Source: Terfezia claveryi
Lineage: Eukaryota; Ascomycota; Pezizomycetes; Pezizales; Pezizaceae
Length of the DNA: 20,124 nt
Reading direction: 5' to 3'
Assembly (NCBI GenBank): GCA_015179025.1
Contig: WHUX01000543.1
Coordinates: forward strand, 1 to 20,124
Below the pieces are notes generated by a model, which ran no database searches, was not told the DNA's origin, and saw only the letters and a program-made list of their open reading frames with translations. A program made the translations under genes and the position numbers. Positions 1-7,182 of this stretch are shown piece after piece (positions within the stretch are counted from its first letter, which is position 1; every line of letters begins with the position of its first letter).

Positions 1-1
1 T

Positions 2-994
2 CAGCGGAAAGACGTGGAAAGGTATGTGCGGAACTGCCATACCTATAAACGATCAAAGCCTACTCGCCATGCCCCCTACGGAACTTTGAAGCCCCTGGAG
101 ATCCAGGATCGGCCCTGGCAACACCTGACCAGGGACTTTGTAACGGGGTTGCCGGAGGACTCGGGATTTAATGCTATCTTGATGGTAGTGGACCGATTGA
201 CCAAAATGAGGCATATCGTACCTTGCCGCAATACCTGCTCTGCCTCGGACCTAGCAAACCTCTACCTCAACGCCGTGTTCCGATACCATGGCCTCTCGGA
301 CTCAGTCATCTCCGACTGTGGCCCCCAGTTCGTGTCTGAATTCTGGAAGGCATTCTGTGAGCTGCTGGGGATGGAAGTGCGTCTCTCCACGGCATATCAC
401 CCTCAAACGGATAGCCAATCAGAACGAATGAATGCTGTCATAGAGCAGTATCTGCGGGCCTACATCAGCTATCAGCAGAACAACTGGGTATCCTTGTTGG
501 CAACCTGTGAATTCGCAGCCAACAACCAGTTCTCTGAGTCGCTGAAACCCTCCCCGTTCCTGGCAAATTATGGCTGGCACCCCCAGTTCGTGGACTCCCT
601 AGTACCCCTGCGAAAAGTCAAGGAGAACGCCCCAGCCAAGAAATTCGCTACAGAGATCGCTGAGTTACACTCCACATTGAAGGCTGAGCTGGGATATGCC
701 CAAGCTAGGCAAGTGGAGTATACCAATGGATCACGGTTGCCAGCCCCCAGATATCAACCAGGGGACAAGGTGTGGCTCTCCAGCAGGCACTTTCGAACGG
801 AACGGCCATCTCGCAAGCTGGATCATAAGTTCCTAGGCCCCTACGAGGTGTTAGTAGCTGTGGGCACTCATGCTTATCAGCTGAGGTTTCCCAAGGATAT
901 CAAGCACCATCCGGTCATTCATGTCTCGGAGATCGAGCCAGCCGCCGACGATCCCCTTCCCGGGCAAAAGCACCCCCACCTCCTCCAGTGGTAA
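2..994 (+). pseudogene. Copy A pol: integrase (3' part of polyprotein)
   Basis: This open frame runs in from the left edge. It begins inside the H2C2 zinc finger of the integrase, where the last pair reads C-H-T-Y, so the final Cys is Tyr (codon 44-46); copy D has C-H-V-C here. The catalytic core follows. Counting from the Met at 14, the triad is Asp41 (RDFVTGLPED), Asp101 (SDCGPQF) and Glu137 (SERMN), giving the D-D-35-E spacing of retroviral-type integrases, which join cDNA ends to host DNA in the nucleus. The GPY/F module (KLDHKFLGPYEV) lies near codon 275. The frame ends at TAA 992-994, just after a run of five C where copy D has six, so the chromodomain is out of frame. Catalytic residues remain, but zinc-finger loss and the frameshift make it probably non-functional. 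Confidence 0.9.
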
Positions 995-1188
995 TCGCAG
1001 GTGAAGAGGAGTGGGAGGTTGAGGAGGTACTGGACTCAAGGAAACGCTATGGACGAGTTCAATATAAGGTCAAGTGGTTAGGGGATGAGGAGGCTACCTG
1101 GCAACGTGCAGAGGACTTGGAAAATGCGCAGGATTTGGTCGCCCTATTCCACCAGCAATACCCAAGGAAGCCTCGCCCAATGGAATGA
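970..1188 (+). pseudogene. Copy A pol: C-terminal chromodomain, shifted frame
   Basis: A Pro-rich stretch (PPPPPVV) and an acidic lead (GEEEWEVEEVLDS) open a classical chromodomain: YKVKWLGDEEATWQ with the aromatic residues that hold methylated histone tails, then an AEDLENAQDLV helix and stop TGA at 1186-1188. In chromoviruses this domain sits at the integrase C-terminus and steers insertion to heterochromatin. Here it is in the -1 frame relative to the integrase that ends at 994. In copy D the two are continuous, so A appears to have lost one C near 971-975. Without frameshifting it would be expressed only as a separate short ORF, for which I see no signal. Confidence 0.9.
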
Positions 1189-1376
1189 TATTGTATCTTT
1201 TGAGAGTCATACAGTGGGGCCCGTCCGACTCTCGTTCTTCTCGCTCTTCTTGTTCTTCTTGTCGTTTGGAGTTGGAATCCTTGTCGTTGCCTTTGTTGTT
1301 GTTTCCTGTGTTGATTTTACCAGTTATCGTGCCCAGGCCTCCTAGTCGCTGGAGCTCCAGCCTAAAGGGGGGATAG
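1189..1376 (+). other. Copy A 3' untranslated stretch with polypurine tract
   Basis: Non-coding, pyrimidine-rich DNA (TTC/TTG runs) between the pol stop and the LTR. It ends with the polypurine tract AAAGGGGGGA at 1364-1373 followed by TAG and the LTR start TGTC. The tract primes plus-strand cDNA synthesis. The same tract and TAG spacer precede the LTRs of copies B and D. Confidence 0.85.
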
Positions 1377-1404
1377 TGTCACAACCGTGTTCTTAGTCTT
1401 GATT

Positions 1405-1472
1405 CGACACTCGAACAGGCTTGTTCGGGTGTCGTACTGTTTTGACACTCGAACAGGCTTGTTCGGGTGTCG
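1405..1472. repeat. Two 30-base palindromes, 38-base period
   Basis: Copies at 1405-1434 and 1443-1472. Each has arms CGACACTCGAACA (first base T in the second copy) and TGTTCGGGTGTCG around GGCT, pairing over 13 positions with a G-T wobble and, in the second copy, a wobble at the tip. In B and D this LTR position holds a different palindrome centred on CCTGCGATNGCAGG. Confidence 0.85.
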
Positions 1473-1554
1473 TCGATGGGTGATTGTTATCTTAGCTTCC
1501 GAGATAGGAATCTCAGGAAGCTTATTCCTTCCACGGCCTTGGCCTGGAATCATG

Positions 1555-1563
1555 TATATATAT
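1555..1563 (+). promoter_or_regulatory. TATA box of copy A LTR
   Basis: TATATATAT lies about 180 bases into the LTR. An equivalent TATATATA is kept at the same place in the LTRs of B (8875, 14686) and D (17211, minus), so it is the likely core promoter. In a 3' LTR it would drive transcription into flanking DNA. Confidence 0.7.
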
Positions 1564-1583
1564 CTTCGTCCCTCCGCTCTCTC

Positions 1584-1601
1584 GTTGGATCCCCATCCAA
1601 C
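1584..1601 (+). promoter_or_regulatory. Hairpin at the predicted transcript 5' end
   Basis: GTTGGAT-CCCC-ATCCAAC forms a perfect 7-bp stem with a CCCC loop, starting 29 bases after the first T of the TATA box, where transcription should begin. It is intact in copy D (17165-17182, minus) and damaged in both B LTRs. A role in the RNA is inferred, not shown. Confidence 0.5.
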
Positions 1602-1803
1602 GTCTTGTATACCCAATACAGGACCTTGCTTCCCCCAGCGCTTGTGCATCTCCCTTGTGCACATCCTTGTCTCGAACAAACAACTCTACAGTACAGCTGC
1701 CTCCCTTAACACACGCGGCAACTGCCTCCGCATGTCTCATGTCCCTTGCCTTCTGCCTCTCTAGCCTTTTGCCCTTGCCCCCCATCTCAGTCTTCCCCTG
1801 GTC

Positions 1804-1876
1804 ACACACGTAGCGTTCCTACGTGTGTCTTACCCTAGCCTCTCCCCAGATCACACACGTAGCGCTCCTACATGTG
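1804..1876. repeat. Twin hairpins near the LTR 3' end
   Basis: The first stem is ACACACGTAG (1804-1813) with CTACGTGTGT (1819-1828) around CGTTC. A second, imperfect copy lies at 1853-1876. Related pairs occur in both LTRs of B, and a single copy in D near 16884-16907. Confidence 0.6.
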
Positions 1877-1941
1877 CAATTGCCCCTTGCCACTTCCCCG
1901 GCATACCCCTTGGTCGCCTTGCCCCCAGAGCCGTCGTTACA

Positions 1942-2568
1942 ACTATCGTAAGGGAAAGAGGAGACAGAAGGGAAAAAGGGTTACTTTTGTTGATAAGATT
2001 GTTATGGGAGCAGGGTTTCCTTTAAATGCTGGGAAGAAAGTTAAGTAGAAGGATAAGGGTTGGACTGCTAGGTACTTGTGTTCCTTTTGGAGGGAGAGGT
2101 ACAGAAACTTTCCTTGTTCTGCTTATTAGGAGAATTCCCTATTTTTCTTTAAGCTAAGTAGAGACTAGGGCTGGAATACTCTCTGTAGTTTGGATGTTAA
2201 TAGGACTTGTTCCTATAATCCATACCCTTATTGGACTTCTGAGGCAGTTTCCAGGTCTCAGAGCTACCAGTTTAGGTAGTTTGTTGTTTTCTTTGTATTT
2301 GCCAGTTAAATATAGTTGTTGTTGCCCTCTTATGTTGTTTTGCTACTATTTGTAGGCTTTTACTGGTTGCTATTTGTTGTATAGTCTTACTGTTGCTATT
2401 TGGAGGATAGTCTTACTGCTGACTATCAGACTTTAGTTCTACTGTGCTTAATGCTGTAGGCTTATACTGGCTCTAGTTTCTACTCTTGTTGGTAGAAACT
2501 TTGTTGATTAGGTAAGGTTGATTAGGCCTTCCTAGTTAGGTAAGAATCAAGTTCTTAGGTTAAAAAAA
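1942..2568 (-). other. Unassigned stretch, weakly open on the minus strand (possible C2 leader/gag)
   Basis: No recognised domain. The plus strand is T-rich and closed in all frames. On the minus strand one frame from about 2440 down to 1942 is fairly open, interrupted mostly by TAG, and reads as a Gln/Asn- then Pro/Ser-rich protein. A near-repeat of about 25 bases (GCTATTTG...ATAGTCTTACT) lies around 2368-2420. It sits between copy A and the inner end of a minus-oriented LTR, where the 5' leader and gag of a minus-strand second-family element would be. That reading is inferred from position only; I see no capsid motif or primer-binding site. Confidence 0.3.
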
Positions 2569-3207
2569 TGTAAAGTGTTGTTAGGGGGACTGGACAATCA
2601 GATTAAATTAGATGAGGATCTAATCTAATCAGATAATCTTAGGCTAGTAATATATACTACAGAGTAGATTACTAATAGTGTATTGTTTATTCTCACTATT
2701 AAAGTTATTACCAGTAATATAAGATTACTGTAATAGGTAATGTAGTATAGGAGTGCCAAAGGCACTTAGAAGATTAACCAGTGGAACTTCTATATTGATT
2801 GTACTCTAACTATATTCTGAGTTCTAACTGTCTGTCCAACTGAAGGGAAATTTAGGGGACTATATGTGTTTCCAATGGGGCAGTGCTGGGGCAGTGCTAA
2901 GGCAGTGCACTATCATCTGACCCTTACATATGATTGAGATCAATATCATCTGACCTTCTAGATAGTACTTCCAAATACTATCTAGTATAAAATAGATTAA
3001 GTCTTAACTTTGACTTATACATGTGAAAGCATGTGAAAGCATGTAAAAGCATGTGATACTATGTGAAAGCATGTAAAATATTAGCAAGGCAGACAGCATA
3101 CAGAATATTATGTGTTTTGAGATACTTGCTGAGTAAGAAAATACATAAGAAATACATTTGTAAGAGAGAGGGTTAGTTATAGGGTATAAGTAAGCCACTT
3201 TCTTACA
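2569..3207 (-). repeat. Second-family LTR, minus orientation (putative 5' LTR of element C2)
   Basis: It starts TGTAAAGTG and ends CTTACA on the plus strand. It is the inverted match of the LTR at 7178-7835, differing by scattered substitutions and by two fewer units of an internal 10-base repeat. Because 7178-7835 directly follows the plus-strand pol and its purine tract, that one defines the sense orientation, and this copy is therefore reversed. Its outer end abuts RT coding sequence at 3208. Flanks AAAAA and GATGG do not form a duplication, so it is not a clean solo LTR; the other end of C2 would lie left of the window. Confidence 0.8.
3021..3080. repeat. 10-base tandem repeat in LTR (six units)
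   Basis: Units of the type ATGTGAAAGC, six in a row with point changes. The matching array in the other LTR (7311-7385) has about eight units. The two-unit difference accounts for the LTR length difference (639 against 658 bases). Confidence 0.85.
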
Positions 3208-3790
3208 GATGGTTAATTCCTTGAGAAGGTTTTGTCCAGTATTGGGAGCTGTAGCCAAACTACTATCAGAATTGCAAGGGTCAACAAAGAAGTACATGTG
3301 GACTCCCTTGCATAATGAGTCATTTGTGAGAGTTAAAGAGCTAATAATGAGCAATAAGGTACTCAAGCCAATTAATCTTGACTCAGGCCTTCCAATCTAT
3401 TTGATTACAGATGCTAGTAATACAGGGATCTCAGGATGGATTGGCCAAATGGAGAATGGTGTTATCAGGCCAACAGAATTTCACTCTAGGAAATTAAATG
3501 ATGAACAAATGAATTACATAACAACTGATAAGGAATTATTAGCAATTGTTGACTTACTGAGGTATTTCAGGCCTGAACTATAGGGTTACAAAGTGATCAT
3601 CCAAACAGATCACCAACCCTTAGTCATATTTAAAGATAGTATCTCTGAAAGTTAGATGAAGAGAAGGTGGTAAAAGACTATGAGTTAGCTTGACCTAACC
3701 CTAGAATACATTCAGGGCAAGAACAACCACATAGTAGATATACTGTCTAGAGGAGCATATAGTCCCTCTAATTCCCCCTCTACTAGATAG
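3208..3790 (+). pseudogene. C1 pol: RT thumb/connection and RNase H
   Basis: It begins with the RT thumb motif (MVNSLRRF at 3209), then an RNase H of Ty3/Gypsy type, which degrades the RNA strand of the RNA-cDNA hybrid. The acidic residues are present: Asp in LITDASNTG, Glu in KELLAIV, Asp in QTDHQPL and Asp in NHIVDILSR. Stops interrupt the frame at 3581 (TAG), 3654 (TAG), two more within the next 45 bases, and 3788-3790 (TAG). All are single-base substitutions, since the same frame continues to beyond 6300. The RT palm with the catalytic Asp pair is missing because the inverted LTR joins just upstream. Confidence 0.85.
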
Positions 3791-4738
3791 TCTTCTCACC
3801 ATATAGCTTCTTTACTACAACATCTAGTAGTAAGCAACCACCTCTCTATTTCAATACAAATTTTCAGGAAAACTCTTCCCCTATATTCTCCACCAGCCAC
3901 CATACCTTCCCTACAGTAGCTTAGGATCAGAGGAGCCACTGGGAGACTAGTGTCTCTACCAATCCTTAGGAGACAATCTCTCAATACAATCTAAAGGAGA
4001 AGGAGACTCCCTCCTCTCCAAATCACTACAACCAACCTCTCACCAAGACAAGTGCAGGGGGTTGATGGCACCAGGCCTTTCTGGCATAACAGAGAAGGCC
4101 TAAATTCAGTCTTTGAGGCTGAAAGGTACAAAGCCACAGTTGAGGATGATCCTGAACCTGATGAATCTAATACCCCACAAAGAAATTTCAGGCTCAGACA
4201 GCTCCAGCAGGAGCCAGCAGCAGTCCAAACTGCTGCCACTACCACCAGGGCCCAGGCCCAACAGCAACAATAAGAGGATAAAAAGAGAGGAATGTCAGTT
4301 ATAAGAAAACCCAAGTTTGAAGTAGTAATTAACAAAAGACCTAGTACATTCTCTCCCTCCACTCTTGCTACCCCTGAGGCAGAGGACCTACAAGAATGGA
4401 CCCTTGTGGATCAATCCTCTGACTCAGATGAACCTGAGGAATGGGAAAGAGCCAGGGAACCCATGACTATAGAACAGATGGAACAGTCCTTAAGAAGGAC
4501 TGACAGGGGTTCTGTGTTTGTGGGAAACCTTCAGGAGTGGAACCCCACTCTTGAAGGTACCTTGAAGAGAAGGGCAGCCTCACCTAAGTGCAAGGATAAG
4601 GCAGGCAACAAGAAGGTGCACTTCCAGCCTCCTCCTCCTCTAGGAGCCTCACCTGCATCTTCTGTCAGCACCCTTCCTGACATCTCCCTTGCGGATCCAA
4701 TCCTCCCATCCTCTTCCAACAAAACTCAGCTACTATAG
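3791..4738 (+). pseudogene. C1 pol: long linker between RNase H and zinc-knuckle array
   Basis: About 315 codons in the same frame as the RNase H, with few stops (one at 4271-4273 TAA, one at 4736-4738 TAG). The composition is low-complexity: a Gln/Ala-rich part near 4195-4273, a Ser/Asp/Glu-rich part (DQSSDSDEPEEWERA) near 4409-4455, then a basic and Pro-rich stretch (KKVHFQPPPPLG). I recognise no enzyme domain. It resembles the disordered, charged regions next to zinc knuckles in Gag proteins, but sits inside pol. Confidence 0.65.
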
Positions 4739-5245
4739 TTTTGTTCCCAATGTAGTAAAAATGGCCACACACATTTCCAATGCAACAACAAAGATCCTGG
4801 TATTAATCTTTATCAAAAATGTTGGGCATTTGGACATTTTAAGGAGGAATGCTCTAGAAGTATTAAATTTTCTCCTCCCAAATGCACCAACTACATGGAA
4901 ACCACTCACCTCAGTAACAAATGCCCCCTTGACAACAAACTTTATCCACTACCAAAACAGACCATCAAAAAATGAAGCATATACAATCAAGATGGCCACT
5001 GGTCTCATCTATATCTAGCACTCCCAAAAGTCACTACTACAGAAGGAAATGTAGTACCAAGGTGCAAGTATTGTGTTGATTATCACAACCAAAACAGGAA
5101 CTTTGTCAGCAAATGTGACACTAGAAAAAATAATCTGAAGGCCCTTAATAAGCCCTTCCACAATAGTGACACCCTGAAAAAGTTACTAGGAGTCCAGAAT
5201 GATGGTGAAAAGAGCATGGAACCAGATTTGGTAATTGCTGAGTAG
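4739..5245 (+). pseudogene. C1 pol: tandem zinc-knuckle array (five modules)
   Basis: Module 1 (4742-4783) is a perfect C-X2-C-X4-H-X4-C knuckle (C-SQ-C-SKNG-H-THFQ-C). Module 2 (4811-4852) and module 3 (4883-4924) keep the spacing but have Tyr at one Cys position. Module 4 (4973-5014) keeps the spacing with the first Cys a stop (TGA) and two others Tyr. Module 5 (5063-5116) is a variant, C-X2-C-X3-H-X9-C. Cys-to-Tyr is a single G-to-A change, matching the decay elsewhere. Such knuckles bind nucleic acid and normally sit in Gag; here they lie between RNase H and integrase in one frame. Stop TAG at 5243-5245. Confidence 0.8.
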
Positions 5246-6399
5246 ATAGAAGATCATGAGTTGGAATGGCATTATAGAGAAGAGATGGAAAAAGATACAG
5301 TGTTTGGATCACTGTACTTAAGGATTAAAAGAGGAGAGCAGGTACCTATAGTAAAGGTACAGGATGGATTCATGTACCTACTGAAGAATTTTACTTGGAA
5401 GATGGTTATTCCTAAAGGACTACAAGTTAAAGGTAAACCTGCCTCTGAAACCCTTATTCAACAAGTACATGTCACCACTGGATATGGAGGCCTTGCAAAA
5501 ACAACTCAGGAGCTTACCAATAAGTACATCTTTCAGGGTTTTTATAGTCAAGTTGAAGAATTTATGAGGAGTTGTGAAACCTGCCAAATCACCAAAGAAT
5601 CTACACAGAAACCCCTTAGATTCCTTACTCCTCTCAATGTACCAACCAGGCTATAGGGAAACATGGCTATGGATTTTCATAGTATGGAACCTATTATGAT
5701 TTGATGTACTGAATTTACTCTTGGTTATAGAACTCCTGTTGATAATAAGTCTCACATGTTGACATTTCATAAGTTATTAGTCATGACTGACAGGCATTCT
5801 GATTTTACATTTTTACTACCTGTTGCAGATAATGTAGATATATTAGGAGTTATTGATATCTTTGAAAGATTCATTAAGCCTAATATGGGATTTCCTTATG
5901 AAATTGTTTCTGACCAAGACCTCTTGTTTATGTCTACTATATTTCAAGATTGGATGCAGAAAAATGGAATTTTGCATAAAGCATCTTCCACATATCATTC
6001 CCAAACTGATAGGATAAGTGAAAGAAAGAATAGGACAATTATTCCTATGTTTGCAGCTAAGAAGCTGGAACAAGGGATGAATTGAGTACAAGCTATACCT
6101 TCTGTTCAAACAGAGGTGAATGCAAGAGTTAGTGCTACAAGAGGACACTCCCCTTTCTTTACCAAGCTAGGATACTAGCCTAATTTGTCTGCACCTATCC
6201 TACCTTACCCTATACCTATCTATTCAAACCCTACAACCAGATTTTACCAGGTTGCTGAAAACCTTACTAAAGCAAAAAAGGACTAAATTCAGTAAGCCAA
6301 CAAATACAGAAGAGTCTCCCCTAATTACCAAATTAATGATCAGGTGATGCTATCAACAAAAAACCTACCACAAGGTACCACTCCTCCAAACTATCCCCT
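5246..6399 (+). pseudogene. C1 pol: integrase
   Basis: The H2C2 zinc-binding domain precedes the core: His in QQVHVTTGYGG, then CETCQ near 5575. The second His is Tyr at 5483-5485 (CAT to TAT). The catalytic triad is present: Asp in MAMDFHS, Asp in VSDQDLLF and Glu in ISERKNR, the last two with exact D-X35-E spacing. Stops at 5654-5656 (TAG), in the TGA near 5702, near 6085 (TGA) and several TAG/TAA between 6170 and 6300 break the frame. A one-base deletion around 6381-6400 shifts the reading to the next frame (KWIGPFTI). The order H2C2, DDE core and GPF module is that of Ty3/Gypsy integrases. Confidence 0.85.
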
Positions 6400-6738
6400 A
6401 AATGGATAGGCCCTTTCACCATTACCAAATATTTACCATGGAGTCAAAATGCTAAAGTTGACTTCACTGACTTCCCTGACCTTAATAATATTAACAATTC
6501 CTTCCACACCTCACTTCTGAAACTCTTCTTCCCTAATCCAATACAACTGTTCCCTTCCAGGACTCTGGAACAACCAGGACTAGTTGAGAAAGATAGATAT
6601 AAGGTAGAAAGAGTGTTGGAATTCAGGTTACAACCTAGAACAGGGAAGTTGCAGTACAAGGTGAAATAGAAGGGATGGCCTCATAAATTTGATGAGTGGG
6701 TGAATGCTGATGGTATTAATAAGTCATTGAAAAGATAA
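6400..6738 (+). pseudogene. C1 pol: GPF module and chromodomain
   Basis: The frame runs from KWIGPFTITKY through a connector to a chromodomain at about 6598-6735: YKVERVLEFR, then LQYKVK-stop-KGWP and FDEWVNADGI. The in-frame TAG at 6667-6669 stands where the conserved Trp of the KVKWKGW motif is expected, a TGG-to-TAG change. The domain should bind methylated histone H3 and target the element to heterochromatin. TAA at 6736-6738 follows, again in an otherwise open frame. Confidence 0.82.
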
Positions 6739-7182
6739 TTCTGGTTGACTGGAGTAAGAAGCAACTTACAAAAAGAGAAAGGTTGTGAGGATAAGCTTAG
6801 CAAAAATAAGACAAGGAAAGAGACCTTGGAGATAATTGATAATGAAAGAAAGAAAGTCCTTGCACCCCTTTTCATCTAATACAGTCAAGATTAATAAGGC
6901 AAAGAGAAAGAGGTAGACTTACCCCAATTAATGCTTATACATTTCTTTAACGAAAGACAACTACAAAGGGTAATTAGTCAGTATTTTGATGATATTTCTA
7001 TTGTTAAGGATTTCAAGCAGGGGTATGATAATGTAAGGTATGATAAGGAGCAAGTGGGAGTAGTACCTATATGGACAGGAACAATAGGTATTATAGATTG
7101 AATGTTAACTACTAATGTACATAAATCCAGACCCTGTTTATTTCCTAGGATGGAGTTTTTATCTAAACAGGGAGGCATGTAA
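6739..7182 (+). pseudogene. C1 pol: C-terminal tail beyond the chromodomain
   Basis: The chromodomain frame stays readable for about 145 codons more, with stops near 6880-6900 and at the TGA near 7100, ending in SKQGGM and a TAA at 7180-7182 that lies inside the first bases of the LTR (TGTAA). Its middle is charged and helical-looking (KEKGCEDKLSKNKTRKETLE). I do not recognise the tail. Its open frame up to the LTR boundary supports the plus orientation of the 3' LTR. Confidence 0.55.
7165..7177 (+). promoter_or_regulatory. Putative polypurine tract of C1
   Basis: The bases AAACAGGGAGGCA end directly at the LTR start TGTAAGG. They are purine-rich but not pure, overlap the end of the pol tail, and are the best plus-strand primer candidate here. 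Confidence 0.5.

Larger units (their letters stand above)
1..1941 (+). mobile_element. Copy A: 3' part of a chromodomain Ty3/Gypsy retrotransposon
   Basis: The order is integrase, chromodomain, short 3' untranslated stretch, polypurine tract and LTR, which is the 3' end of a Ty3/Gypsy chromovirus. Gag, protease, RT and the 5' LTR lie before the window. It belongs to the same family as copies B (8677-15072) and D (16815-20124): protein, polypurine tract and LTR are all closely alike. It is the best preserved of the three in its integrase. The five bases after the LTR are ACTAT, the expected target-site duplication, but the partner copy is outside the window. Confidence 0.93.
1377..1941 (+). 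repeat. Copy A 3' LTR (565 bp, TGT...ACA)
   Basis: It starts TGTCACAACCG and ends GTCGTTACA, giving the TGT...ACA ends of an LTR. It aligns along its length with the LTRs at 8677-9264, 14488-15072 and 16815-17390 (minus). It contains a TATA box, a putative transcript-start hairpin, two 30-base palindromes near the start and two hairpins near the end. The palindromes at 1405-1472 differ in sequence from those at the same place in B and D. Confidence 0.92.

Noticed and set aside
1362..1809. Open frames of about 80-125 codons on both strands across the copy A LTR
   Set aside because: They lie entirely in LTR sequence, match no protein and recur at the matching places of other LTRs because the DNA is shared.
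3198..3208. CTTTCTTACAG before ATG at 3209 as a 3' splice site and gene start
   Set aside because: The ACA is the LTR terminus and the following frame starts inside the RT thumb, so the ATG is an internal Met codon.
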